A DNA stretch of 64,000 bases from Galeruca laticollis (Eukaryota > Arthropoda > Insecta > Coleoptera > Chrysomelidae): NCBI GenBank assembly GCA_963921935.1, contig OY998178.1:57881451-57945450 (forward strand), written 5' to 3'. A program made the position numbers and the translations under genes. A model generated the notes under the pieces. It searched no databases. It was given only the letters and a program-made list of their open reading frames with translations, and was not told where the DNA came from. Below, piece after piece: positions 22,750 through 34,009 of this stretch. Positions within the stretch are counted from its first letter, which is position 1, and each line of letters begins with the position of its first letter.

Positions 22750-23280
22750 CATATGATAAATAAATTAATTAATAAAAAAAGGAAAATGTGGCATTACAAC
22801 TAATATTTCCTAAACATACTAAAGATATAAAAATTTATAAAACCATCACATATGGAGGTAATATTTCAAAGATGATATCTTCACCAACAAATACAAAACA
22901 GAAAGTAATGTAAGTACAAAATTATTAAATGTGAAATCAAAAATATCCCTATTAAAGAAATCTGGTATATATGAACTTAAATGTCCAGAATGTGATGCTG
23001 TATATTTGGGTCAACCTCTTGGAAATTTTGAAATCAGATACAGTGAACAATTACGAGCATACAAATTCAAGAAACCAGATAAATCCCACTACGAAAAACA
23101 TCTACTTGACACCTAGCACAGAACTAGAAGTACTAAATATTTGTGATAAGAAACAACACCTCGATTTCCTCGAAGAGTTGGAAATTAGAAGACACTTGAG
23201 CAGCTCACAATATGAAATCGTCAATGACGAGATGAATCTAGGGTGTTCTCCATTTTTAAACTGCCTTGTTAAGTGATAAT
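22750..23280 (+). pseudogene. Penelope-type GIY-YIG endonuclease domain
   Basis: Upstream residues KHTKDIKIYKTITYGGNISK and a K/N-rich linker lead to KKSGIYELKCPECDAVYLGQ (GIY...VYLG, with the CxxC insert usual in Penelope endonucleases). Then come NFEIRY, LRAYKFKKPDKSHYEKHLLD, and after a frameshift at ~23110 STELEVLNICDK, LDFLEELEIRRHL and CSPFLN. The family cleaves target DNA for priming. Frameshifts near 22910 and 23110 and the missing RT show that this copy cannot move by itself. Confidence 0.8.
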
Positions 23281-23514
23281 TGTAAAGATCAGCAGATATA
23301 GTTTTCCTGGTTTTCTATATCATTGCACAGTTATACTGATCTTAAATTGGAAAAAAACCTATCCAGGATATCCCCATAAGGCTAATAATATCTAACCTTT
23401 CATATTTGTAATATCATATCTTCTTCTTTTTCTATCAATATATATTGAGTCAATCACTTCTTGATCTAGCCTAATTATGTTGTAGGCATCAAACGAAACG
23501 TATCTTCTGTCATT

Positions 23515-23547
23515 CTGACGATGATATTCAATATCGAAACAATTGTC
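23515..23547 (+). ncRNA. Hammerhead-like motif in the right Penelope repeat
   Basis: CTGACGA-T-GATAT-TCA-ATATC-GAAAC-AATT-GTC. Stem II is a perfect 5-bp helix. Compared with the 17.5-kb copies (GATA/TATC) the length and loop differ but pairing is kept, which is mild support for a folded RNA. Confidence 0.45.
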
Positions 23548-23619
23548 AATTTCTTAAAATTTATTGTGGAGTTATCTAGAAACAAATAGTTTCATTGAAA
23601 ACAGTAAACCTATTATTTT

Positions 23620-24085
23620 TATTATAATGTAAATTCCAGATTGTAAAGCTGTATCGAAGAATAAATTTACGTCTCACCGACGTCAGTCGATATGTCAATA
23701 ATTATTTTTAACTAAACAACACTCTATGTTTAAAAAAAAGAACAGTAAAGGTATGGGTGCATACAATATGCGGCGACACGCCATTGATTAACCTAACCTA
23801 ACCAAATTCTGTATCTTGATTATTACTCGAATCTTCGCATGTCATAATATGAGACAAATTCAATATGTATTCGGCTTGAGAACGTGTTTCCCGAACATAA
23901 TGGACACCATTGAAACGTGTGCTTTGAAATTCAAGTAGAAATGGTTTTTGGTTTTTAGGGATTTTATCAACATGGTCATGAAACCAAGCGTAAATGTAAA
24001 ACACGAAGCGACTGGTAAACCACTAATCTCACTAATCTTTAGTTGCAATCACTAAGCGATATTTTAATTGAAACTATCTTCTGAG
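23620..24085. other. Spacer without a recognised gene
   Basis: Two overlapping minus frames of 60-70 codons at 23798-24048 have no family motif. This could be the untranslated end or LTR of the BEL/Pao relic to the right, but no LTR was identified. Confidence 0.3.
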
Positions 24086-27000
24086 AAGACACTTTAGTCA
24101 TCGGCTCTGGAAATGGACATATTTATGATATTGCTCTGGTGTATGTACCAGTAGCTCTACGAACTCTTACTACTCTAACCCTGCTGTCAGGCCCTGGCAT
24201 CGTTTCAATGATTATTCCGACATACCACTGTAAGGGGAGGCAGACAAACTTCTTTGAGAAGTATAAGGGAATCAGTTTTTATGTTTGAAGAGGGGTTAAG
24301 CCACTTAGTCCGGTTTTGAAGCTGATGCAAATATTCTATTGACCAGCGAATAGTTGTTGTATTTTTGTGCATTGTTGCCATAATAACAAGCGATTTACAG
24401 GGATTGCAATATTGTCTTTTCCTGGAAATGCGGTTAGACTTGAGCCTATAATAAAAAGGCCTGGTGTCAAGCATTCCAGGTCAGCATGGTCATTTGATAG
24501 CGATGAAATAGGTCGGCTATTTAGGATAGCTTCGATTTGTGATAGCATTCTTGAATATTCTTCGTAAGTTAGTTATTAATCACCTCACATTTTGAGCGTA
24601 AGCTATTTTGCGCTACTAATGCCACTTTCCTAAATCCCATCCCAATGAGGTGCTCACTGTGGAATTAATTTCCACGCAATTTTGGACTGGGTTAAGAAAT
24701 GCTGGATTGAATCAGAGTAGGTTTTATTTTTGAAAAACATTTGCGAGTCTTAGAGTACATTGTCCGTACCTTGAAAGTTAGTAGCATTATCGGAATAGAT
24801 TATCCTCGGGCTACCACGACGAGAGGTGAAGCGTTTTAAGGTTAAAATGAATGCTTCCGTTGATAAAGAGGTTATACGGCTTCGCTATGTATAGCCTTGG
24901 TCACAAGGCATAAAAATAGTGCTATATAGCATTTTATTGCAGGCGCTTTACGTAATTCTGATGATTTTATAAGAAAGTTCAGACCGGTCAGTTCAAACGA
25001 GCATGGGTAACCCTGTCTCTTAGAAGGTCAGCCATTATTTGAGTAATTTGTTGACATTTGAAGCATTTGTAACTATTTCGAGTATATTTTTTAATAGTTT
25101 TTAAACCGCTTAAGGGCCAAAAGTTTAAGCGAAAGTTAGACAGCACTGTCTGCGCGCCAGCGTACCGAGTCTAATATGTTCTGCTTAAATCATTGAGTTT
25201 ACAGTGAAGTTCCAACCTCCTACGAGTAATAAATTGTCATCAAGAAATTGTTTTAATTTGTTGATTTGTTGATTAGAAATAATTTTGTTTTGTTTTAATT
25301 CTGCAATTTCTTTTTCAAAATATTTCAGTTGTTTGATTTTGATGATGAATTAATTAAGTTATCTAGCTCAGGGACTGATAATGGTCCGAAGTTTTTGTTT
25401 ATATTTTTGCAATTCGAAACAAATCTGATAACGTACGCTACTGTCTTTTGTAATTTATTATATCTCGATTTCCAAAAGTTTCCGTCTGACAGTAAGAGCC
25501 ATGGATTTTTGTTCAGGTATTTCGATTGAGTCAAACTTGGGATTTGCGAAATCATCAAGTTTCGATAAATCTAATTTTGAATTCATTAGAAATTTAGGTC
25601 CATTCTACCAGAGATGATTGAAAATTAGGTTTTCTGCATTTGCGCCACGTGTAACAATATCAGCTAGGTTATCGGTTGTATTTACGTATCTCCAGGCATA
25701 ACTGTGAAAATTTGAATGTTGACAACTCTATTGCCTACAAAAAGGGACTTGGCGTTCCTTTGCACTAGCATAAAGCAATTTGTGAATCGGACCAAAGGTT
25801 AATAGAAGCCATATTCAATTTATTTTTCAAATTTCTAGATATTTTGTCCACTAGGATGAACAGTCACAAGATGGTAGGCAATTCTAATCTGGAAAGTGTT
25901 ACTGTGTTTGTAACAGGCGAAACACGTGATTTCGCAGAAATTAAGTTGCATGATACAGTTTGGTCTGAATAAATTGCCCTAATATATACACAGGCACCAT
26001 ACGCGACTTATAAATCTCCGTATCGAGAACTCATTTTTAAAAAACAATTTTATTATTTCATTACAACTACTTTCAAAAACTAATTACACAATATTATTTC
26101 ATTGGATTGATCTTTATTATTTAAAAGTTGACATCAGACTGAATATGTAAAATTAATTTATTAACTAGCAAAACTATCTATATCAGCAATAAAAATATGT
26201 ACAATAATAATTCAACAGTAAACAAATGATAAAGTCCGCTGTCAGCATCTACAGTGTTGAACCATATACGGGGTTACCAAATATAACACGCGTTAAAGGT
26301 TGCATCAGCAAAGCCGTGCATTTCAGTAAGAATAATAGTTGATCTTTCTGAAAAAATATACCTTGGGATTTTTAATTTTGTTAATTCGGGCCATTCGTCT
26401 AGGATGGCCGTATCTGGGATTTCTGTGTCTCAGTCGAGCTTAGCTAACCAAAGGCGTTTTACTAAAATTTTACCTCACACTATCACCGGGCTACACAATC
26501 CAATGGAGTCGAAACATTTTGCAATTGTTGAAAGTATTTTTTTTTGGTTACGCAGTCGGAAAGGAAATGGGAACAAAAATATCAAGTATATGAGTACTTG
26601 GAGTTCAGTTTAAGCCCAAGACTTTATTTTGAGATTTATCTAAGTTTAGATCAATGGTTTTTACGGCGAGTTGCTAAGATATGTTTTCAGAATTTGAGAA
26701 CTTTGAATTTAGTTTAGAATTGTTTGAAGAAAATTTGTGAAGATGGAAACCATGATGTTTAAACAACGTTTTCAATTCGTGAAATAGATTTATTAACTCC
26801 GATTCACAGTTTGCGCCTGAGAGTATGTCGTCCATATACGTGTCAGTTAATACCACATTTGCAGCTAGTGGAAAAGTTGAAATAATATTATTTGCAATTT
26901 CTTGCTGCACCCTCGTAGCGATAAATATGCTAAAATCACATCCGTATGTAAGTACTGACAATTATATTGATTTTAACGGTTCAGAAGGATATTCACTCCA

Positions 27001-27165
27001 AAAAATATTTTGTAAAAATCTGTGTTCAGGATTTATTAAAACTTTTCTGTAAATGTTTTCAATGACGGAAGTGATTACGAATTTATTCAATCTAAGGTAC
27101 AAAGTATGGTGATGAAAACTTATGAATTATCAAAGTTCAATTCTTTGCACAAAACCGGTAAGTTT
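24085..27165 (-). pseudogene. BEL/Pao retrotransposon pol relic, copy 1
   Basis: In order on the minus strand: RT start (LRLNKFVITSVIENIYRKVL, then PEHRFLQNIFW) at ~27110-27000; the RT active-site box in DTYMDDILSGANCE at ~26830; LKTLFKHHGFHLHKFSSN; the RNase H start MHGFADA at ~26300; WRYVNTTDNLADIVTRGAN at ~25690-25650; FWKSRYNKLQKTVAYVIRFV at ~25470; LLVGGWNF at ~25220; the integrase end IEAILNSRPISSLSNDHADL at ~24530; then WSIEYLHQLQNRTKW and PGPDSRVRVVRVRRATGTYT at ~24150. The domain order RT-RNase H-integrase is that of BEL/Pao. Many stops and frameshifts, a likely AT-rich insertion at 26030-26220 and no recognisable LTR show an old copy. Confidence 0.85.
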
Positions 27166-27267
27166 GTTTAACCTTTTTAATATATAAATAAAATAGTTTT
27201 AAATACCTGTTCACTGTATCGTTCTAGTACACTTCAATGATTGGTTTTTTTTATTTTTTTGTTTTAG

Positions 27268-27446
27268 GTTACCTTCTGGAAAACCGAATAATCCGTCTAG
27301 CCTGGACAAAAGCTATAATTGATGCCACATTTCATCCATATCAAAACATTCTAGATGAATCCCATAATCCAGTACTTTCTGAAAGATATTGTGGAGACAT
27401 TTTCCACAATACAATATTGCACTTGGTTAAATTGATGAATTTTATG
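27268..27446 (+). CDS. Exon-like segment, unknown product
   Basis: A polypyrimidine tract and acceptor TTTTTTTGTTTTAG precede 179 bases open in one frame (YLLENRIIRLAWTKAIIDAT ... DESHNPVLSERYCGDIFHNT ... KLMNFM), followed by a donor-like ATG|GTCAGT. The composition is more protein-like than the flanks. Upstream, 27151 is a good donor (ACCG|GTAAGTTTG) whose phase would fit (G|GT, Gly), but that stretch overlaps the decayed BEL/Pao RT, so the match may be chance. I recognise no family. It could be a single exon of a host gene with long introns, or a fossil transposon piece. Confidence 0.35.
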
Positions 27447-27449
27447 GTC

Positions 27450-28390
27450 AGTACATTTTTATATTTACCAATTTTCTCGTTAAGTTATGTTTATCTGCTT
27501 GATTACATACATTACTGAGTTGCTTTTAAGTATAATGTATTTATTTCTATAATTACCAATTCAAATTGTTGTTATTCAAAAGGTTTATATAATTTTTCTC
27601 AAAAATTTTGCTCCTCCAACATTCACAGCTACCCAAAAAAAAGACTACCTAGTGAATAGTGTCCATTATCAACAAAATTGTTCTATTCAATTTTTTGATT
27701 ATTAATCTGCTTGACGCTGATGAAAAATATTTCAAGTGTATTCCACCAATCAAAATTGGCTATAAAAATTCTTATTGAAAAGTTTCACCTCAAGTTGTAG
27801 ATCGTCCATCTATCCTTTTAAAACATTCTGTTCAAGTTTTTAAATGATTAAAACCCATATATTCTTCCCTTTAAATTGTATTTTAAAATATTTATAGACG
27901 ACAGTTCTTAATTTCAATAATATCTATACGGAATGACAATTCATTTCACAAATGTCATGCTCTATGAGGTTAATGCTATTGACATGTATTAAATAATTAC
28001 ATAATCTTATTAGAAAACTTCTTTCAATATATAATATTTACTTTTTTAAGACAAATCATAGTATTATTTTACTTTTACAATGAGAAAAATGGATTGTTAT
28101 TATTTATACGGAATAACGTTCAAAAATTCTCTCTCTCAAATATTAAAATCATGTTATTTTATTTCACATATGTATTTATAAAGCGTATTTAAAATTTCCT
28201 ACACAATTCTACAGCTTGACTCTTGTCTACTTTCTCTATTTAATAGTGAATAGTACAGATTGTCTCCATTTCAAAATTTTGCACTTGCTTACAGTGTGTA
28301 GTCTTTTATTCCATAATTTAGTATACAGAGTGTTGCAGGTTTCTCTCTATGTTAATATATATATATGGAGGTTTGTTTTCGTTTGTCTAG
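27450..28390. other. AT-rich DNA, nothing recognised
   Basis: Only short frames were found. If 27268-27446 is an exon, this would be intron. Confidence 0.4.
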
Positions 28391-28882
28391 TTAATTAATT
28401 GAGTAATATTCCCAGAGGTGGATATAACAGTTTTATTCTAAAAATACCTCAATTTACAGCCAAAGTCGATTTTTCTTAAGTTGCCCGTCACGATATTCTC
28501 TCGTCTCTCCCTTCAATCCCCTTTCCGGGAGAGTGTTCTACATGTAAATAAGTATAAATTCAATTAAACGTTAAAAAAATCACAATAATAACACTAACTA
28601 AATACATTAAAAATTCCGTTATCTGTATATATATATATATATATATGTTATATACCTTAAATTACTTAGTACATATTAAATAAATTACTTAATCAGCATA
28701 TTGTGTAATAACATGTTGTTTTATAAATTGTTGAACTTTATTTTTGCTTACATTGTATTTTTTACCTTTTTGAATTGTTTAGTTATATTGTCAGTCTAGA
28801 ATTTACTTCGAATCTTGAAACTTGTAACTTTTGTTAAATAAATAATTTTTAAAAAACCTTTTTCCGTGTGTAAAAAGTTATT

Positions 28883-28900
28883 TGGCGCAGTCAGTAGGAT
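28883..28900 (+). promoter_or_regulatory. Primer-binding site of the Ty3-type element
   Basis: TGGCGCAGTCAGTAGGAT lies two bases after the apparent LTR end (AAAAAGTTAT). It has the TGGCGCAGTC start known from Ty3 elements of the 17.6/297 kind, which use tRNA-Ser. Confidence 0.8.
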
Positions 28901-28965
28901 ATGTTAAACGGGCGTTAGTGAATATAACAATCGGTTCGTATCAACGATTTATTAACATACCTTAA

Positions 28966-30308
28966 GTGAATAATTGGGACTCTTGGTTAAGTGAATTAAG
29001 TAGCTTAACTCGAAAACAGTTGGCTCGTACGAAGAGGAATTTCAAGAGAATATTGGTAATTCCATCTACAGTTCAACTAGATGGCGAAAGCAGTTCTAAT
29101 TTTCATGTAAGTACTTTATGTCGTATGGAGGAAATAATTGTTTATTTAATTCAGAAAGCTCTGACAATTCTGATTCTGATTTAGATTCTGGCTCACAAAC
29201 ATATAGTAACCGTAAAATAAATATTGAATTATCAAAACCTAGATTAACCATAAATAAATTTTTCAAAATGCCTGCAGATCATGTAGTACCGCAATTGAAA
29301 AAGGAATATCTGGACATGATTCCAGAATTCCATGGCGAAAATGCTTTATTACCCAGATTCATAGAAATTTCTGAAAAATTAGTAAATCAATTTTACAATA
29401 CAGTAGATTTACCAGACTTACAAAACGAATATTTGATGTCTAGCATTTTATCTAAAATTGAAGTACAAGCCGCAATAAATATTTCAGCTTGCAGTATTTC
29501 AAATTGGCAGAATTTGAAAGATGCTTTATTGAACACATACGCTGACAAACGAGACATTTACACGTTAAGTATTGAAATATCGGAATTAAAGCAAGGAAAT
29601 GAATCACCTCTTGACTTTTACAATAGGATACAGCATCTTTTAAATCTACAAACATCATTATTAATGACTCGCTCGAATGCAAGTGAACAAGCCATTTTAG
29701 GTAACTATTTTAGGAATTTAGCACTAAGAGTACTATTGCGCGGTTTAAAGGAACCTCTCGGTACACTAATGCGTACCAAGAATCCTAGCGATCTAAATTC
29801 AGCTTTAAATGTTCTAACGAATGACTTTCAAGTTTATTTAAGTAATAATAATAACAATGCAAATCCTAAAAATTCATTTAATAAGCCTAAGTCACAATTT
29901 AATGTTACCTCACATAATAAAAATAATTATTCTAATAATAATCAAAAGGTAAGCAGACCAAATTTACAACATAACTATCAACCACAATTCAACAGAAATT
30001 TTAATAATGAAAATAATCTACCTAGTACAAGTAGAGATACAAATTTCCAGAATAGAAATACTAATGTTTTCAAACCTAGCAGAAATCATCAATTTCAAAA
30101 ACCTACTCCAATGAGTATATCTACTTCTAATACGTACAATAAACCCAATGTACAGAATAAAAATAATGGACGAAATCAATCGCATTTCGTAGGTAATAGA
30201 AAAAATAATATTTCGGAAGAATTGCATAACATGGACGATACCGAACGTCCCACTGATGTTGAAGATTGTTTTTTAGACGAAATTGCCTCGGAAGAGACAG
30301 ACACGTAG
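28966..30308 (+). CDS. gag: Gag-like protein of the Ty3-type element
   Basis: The main frame runs from ~29118 to TAG at 30306-30308, 396 codons. An upstream frame from 28966 (LSELSSLTRKQLARTKRN) may be the original N-terminus, joined by a frameshift near 29150. An acidic start (SSDNSDSDLDSGS) is followed by a capsid-like helical region (IPEFHGENALLPRFIE, then ISELKQGNESPLDFYNRI and LRGLKEPLGTLMRTKNPSDL), typical of Ty3 Gag. The last third is low-complexity Asn/Gln/Arg-rich and lacks a CCHC knuckle; basic residues probably bind RNA. Its end overlaps pol and contains the frameshift heptamer. Confidence 0.85.
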
Positions 30309-32925
30309 AAATGTTTAATTTTACGAATTATGAAAGTGAATTACCGTACATAATATTTCCTGAACAAAATTTAAAAGTAATGATTGACACAGGTAGTACA
30401 AAATCTTTTGTAACACCTGACATTGCAAAGAAATATTTTTCAAAAGCAACTATGAAAAAATCTTTCAAAGTAACTTCTGCTTTAGGCTCAAGTCAACAAA
30501 ATTATTGTACAGTAATTCCATCTTCAAAGATATTTAAAATGAAAAATAAAATGAACTTAGAATATTGTATATTTAAATTTCACAATCATTTTGATTGCTT
30601 ATTAGGTTTAGATAATCTGAAAAAACTGAATGCAACTATTGATTTAGTAAATAATGTTTTAATTACGCCTTATAGTGAAATAAAAATAAATTATTTTCAA
30701 ATCAGAAGCGAGAACACGAATTGTATAGTAGTGCCTCCGCGAACTGAACAAATAATTAAATTGAATATTGATAATATTAATAATGGCGATATAATTATAC
30801 CTTATACAAAAATAGGAAAATTAGAAATTCCAGAATGTCTCACAAGAGCGGAAAATAGTCAAGCCGTATGTACTATTTTAAATCCGTCTGAGTCATATTT
30901 TAAAGTAGATTTAAGTGCTCCTTTAGAGGTTGAACAGTTCGACGAATACGAACAAACCTTGAGCCCTAATTTTAATGCTATTTATGCAGGAAAATTCAAA
31001 TTTGATATTAATAAAGTTCGAACAGAACATATGAATTCTGAAGAACGCAACGCTATTCTTAAATTAATTAAAGAATATTCTGACATTTTTCATGTTGATG
31101 GTAATCAACTAACTTTTACTAGTAAAATCAAGCATCAAATAAAAACTAAAAATGATGTACCTATTTATACTAAATCGTACAGATATCCAGAAGTATATAA
31201 AAAAGAAGTCCAAAATCAAATACAGAGTATGTTAGATCAAAATATCATAAGAGCCTCATCCTCACCGTACTCGAGTAGTATCTGGGTTGTTCCAAAAAAA
31301 TTGGACTCTACAGGTAAACCAAAAATTCAGAGTCGTCGTAGACTATCGCAAGCTTAACGAAATAACTATTGGAGATAGATATCCATTACCAAACATAACT
31401 GATCTATTGGATAAATTAGGACGTTGCCAATATTTCACTACATTGGATCTTGCCTCCGGATTTCACCAAATTGAGATGGCTGAAGAAGATATACCCAAAA
31501 CGGCTTTTACTACTGAAAATGGCCACTGGGAATTTTTGAGAATGCCATTCGGACTAAAGGGAGCTCCAGCAACTTTTCAAAGAGTGATGGACAACATTTT
31601 AAGAGGTATCCAAAACGAAAAATGTTTAGTTTATCTTGCCGATATCATTATATTTAGTACAAGCTTGCAAGAACACATAAATAATTTAAAGGAAGTATTT
31701 AAAAGGTTACGTGAATCGAATTTTAAAATACAAATTGACAAATCCGAATTTTTGAGGAAAGAAGTAGCTTATTTAGGACATATTGTTACCCCTGAAGGTG
31801 TAAAACCAAATCCCGATAAAATAAGTGCTATTCAAAAATTTCCCATACCAAAAACTAGTAAAGAAATTAAAGCTTTTCTCGGACTTCTTGGATATTATAG
31901 AAAATTCATTAAAGATTTTTCAAAACTGACTAAACCTTTAACTAATCGTCTTAAGAAAAATGAAGTAATTAACATAAAAGATCCTGATTATATTAATTGT
32001 TTTGATACTTGTGAAAATATGTTATTAGATGATCCTATTTTACAATACCCGGACTTTTCTCGTCCATTTAATCTCACAACAGACGCAAGCAACTTTGCTG
32101 TTCTCAGCCAAGGAAAAATCGGAACTGATTTACCTGTGGCATATACTAGCAGAACACTTAATGATTCTGAAGTAAATTATTCAACAATTGAAAAGGAACT
32201 CCTTGCAATTGTTTGGGCTGTAAAATATTTCCGCTCATATCTGTTCGGAAGAAAATTCACTATAGTAACAGATCATAAACCACTTCAATGGTTATTTTCT
32301 TTGAACGAACCCAATTCTAAATTAGTTAGATGGCGGTTGAAACTCGAGGAATACGACTATGATATATTGTACAAGAAAGGTGCATTGAACACTAATAGTG
32401 ACTGTTTATCACGAATCCAGCTAAATATGAATGAAGTAAATTCTTCGGATAGTCCTCCCAAAAAATTATTAGTTTATATGGAAAGATTTAATGACTCACT
32501 TTCGAATAATACTGAAAATAAAAATGTAGAGACCGAATCACTTATTGTAGAAGCTGAAGATTTTAATGACGAAATTGATGACGATAATAATACTATTCAC
32601 ACTAACATAGAAAATCCTATTGCAGGAATACCTATTTCGGAATCTGCAGTAAATGTGGGAAAAAATCAAATAATAATCTCTGAAGTTAATTTTGAACCCG
32701 CTATACCAACTATTTTAAATTATATGAAACTAAGCAAAGAATTCTAGTACAATTTTCTAAAAATAACTTTGAACAAGACGTAATAAATTTTGTGAAAGAA
32801 TATGTAGCACCGAAAGCAAAATATCATATTTATTTTGAAGATCCCTTATACGAAAAATTCAGCACTGTTATACAAACATATTTCAAAAATTCACAGATTT
32901 CAGTACAAGATAAATTATTATAATG
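30266..32925 (+). pseudogene. pol: Pol (protease-RT-RNase H) of the Ty3-type element, broken, no integrase
   Basis: Protease: MIDTGSTKSFVTPDIA near 30378. RT: a leader region ending VYKKEVQNQIQSMLDQNIIR, then YRKLNEITIGDRYPLPNI, TTLDLASGFHQIEM and MPFGLKGAPATFQRVMDNIL. The catalytic box reads YLADIIIFS near 31630, with Ala where the family has the first of two Asp. RNase H: LTTDASNF, YSTIEKELLAIVWAVKYF and TDHKPLQWL, with two residues missing after DASNFA. A one-base insertion near 31328 shifts the frame, and another shift at ~32740 precedes DVINFVKEYVAPKAKYHIYF. Integrase is absent. The copy is inactive. Confidence 0.9.
30269..30275 (+). promoter_or_regulatory. -1 ribosomal frameshift heptamer between gag and pol
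   Basis: T TTT TTA sits in the correct phase of the gag frame (codons TGT TTT TTA). Slipping back one base leads into the pol frame, which is open across this point. This is the classical U UUU UUA slippery sequence. I did not identify a downstream stimulatory structure by eye. Confidence 0.75.
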
Positions 32926-33295
32926 TACATTTTATAATAGCTTCAATAATAATTCATTATTATTATGTATTGAAATGTACTCGTATTCAATTTATAAATT
33001 CACAAATAAGTTCCTAGCATATGACAAAATGACATTGATGTTCTACATTGACGTTCTATAACATCAAAGTATTCAAGATTCTAGAACGTAAAATTATTTC
33101 TCAGTAGAGTGACAAAAAGAGCCAGTTCGCTAACTAACATTATAATGAAAATGACAGTTTTCGAAAAATGTACTATTAACTTATTTTTTGGAACTAGCTA
33201 ATAAAGGAAAAATTAAAACTTCCTCAATGTGGTGAAACTATTGAATGATAAGATTATTGTTTCGTATACATTTAATCAGTCTTACTTTTACCAAC

Positions 33296-33412
33296 ACTCC
33301 CAGCGGAAGTAATAGTATATTCTGCAACAAATGGGTAAAGTTCAACTTTTCTCACGAGTGAGAATAGAACTTTTCCCGCATGTTGCATACTATACTTTCC
33401 CTACAATGGCAC
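33296..33412. repeat. Short hairpin element
   Basis: Arms of ~50 bp: AATAGTATATTCTGCAACA...GGTAAAGTTCAACTTTTCTCAC faces GTGAGAATAGAACTTTTCCC and TGTTGCATACTATACTTTCC. Comparable hairpins occur at 44572-44697 and 62690-62815. Confidence 0.6.
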
Positions 33413-33664
33413 GCATTTCAAGAATACAAGTAAATAGTTGTGTAGAAAAGTCTAGACATCGAGTATTCCCCTTGCTGAAATAAATCTAGACATCGAGGTT
33501 CTTCCTACTAGATTCGCCATATAAATGTATGTTGCGTGGGCAAAGTGCCGTGAGAAATTATGTTTCTCACTGTATGAGCAGTATATGATTTTGAAATTAA
33601 GTAAGCTAAGAGAAATACGCTACTTTTCGTAGTTGTAAAAAAGTACTACTACTACGTGTTTTAT

Positions 33665-34005
33665 TTCATTTGTTGAAAATATTTATATCCTCCGGATCTT
33701 ATTTTTAGTAACGCTTCCAGCTTAGAGTATTTTGATGTGTCTACTTTCTGCTTAATGAAAAAGGTAGAATTACCATTGAATAATGAGTCCATAAATTTTT
33801 CCAGATAATTCATCAAAATAAACAATGGAAACTTACTCAAAAAAGTAATTAATAGTCTTACCTATTCTCCATTCATAAAATGGGATTAATATTTTTCATA
33901 TATTTCAATTGATTTCGTTGCTAATAAATTATTGATTACTGTTGAAGCTTGTTTCATAATATCTTGTGGAGGTAAATTTTCTATATCGTTATCACTATCG
34001 GACAT
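33665..34005 (-). pseudogene. Second Crypton-like tyrosine recombinase relic, N-terminal part
   Basis: From an ATG at 34005 the minus strand encodes MSDSDNDIENLPPQDIMKQA, STVINNLLATKSIEIYEKY, then a stop. After shifts it continues YLEKFMDSLFN and KVDTSKYSKLEALLKIRSGG near 33690. This parallels the recombinase at 44828-46184 (PPELVEIANSTIETLIPTK... and MKNYTKLAAFLKRQGENY), i.e. the acidic start and the core-binding helical domain. The catalytic domain is absent. Confidence 0.55.
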
Positions 34006-34009
34006 TTAT

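Larger units (their letters stand above)
22429..23620 (+). mobile_element. Penelope-like retroelement, truncated, between inverted terminal repeats
   Basis: A GIY-YIG endonuclease frame (22750-23280) is flanked by inverted copies of the same terminal unit: minus orientation at 22429-22620 (CTGTCTCGACCCTTACTTTG, GGAATCTACACAT) and plus orientation at 23490-23620. Nearer the gene, the phrases AAGAAGAAGATATGATATTA (22685) and its complement (23405) also face each other. Penelope-like elements are known for such irregular, often inverted, terminal repeats and for hammerhead motifs in them. The reverse-transcriptase part is missing. Confidence 0.75.
28390..32925 (+). mobile_element. Ty3-type LTR retrotransposon, 3' truncated
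   Basis: Contains, in order, an LTR end, primer-binding site, gag, and a -1 overlapping pol with protease, reverse transcriptase and RNase H. The pol reading stops at a TAA near 32920 without integrase, and no downstream LTR was found. The 5' LTR probably begins between ~28390 and 28520 (its outer edge is not certain), with a TATAAAT at ~28551 and an AATAAATAAT signal near 28836. The lack of a CCHC knuckle and the Asn/Gln/Arg-rich Gag tail resemble the 17.6/297 group. Confidence 0.85.

Noticed and set aside
27104..27150. Upstream exon joined in phase to 27268-27446
   Set aside because: The same bases read convincingly as BEL/Pao RT on the minus strand; the phase match has a one-in-three chance. 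Kept only as a note in a finding.
30266..32925. An envelope gene that would make the Ty3-type element an errantivirus
   Set aside because: The element ends after RNase H at ~32925, and no integrase or env-like frame follows.
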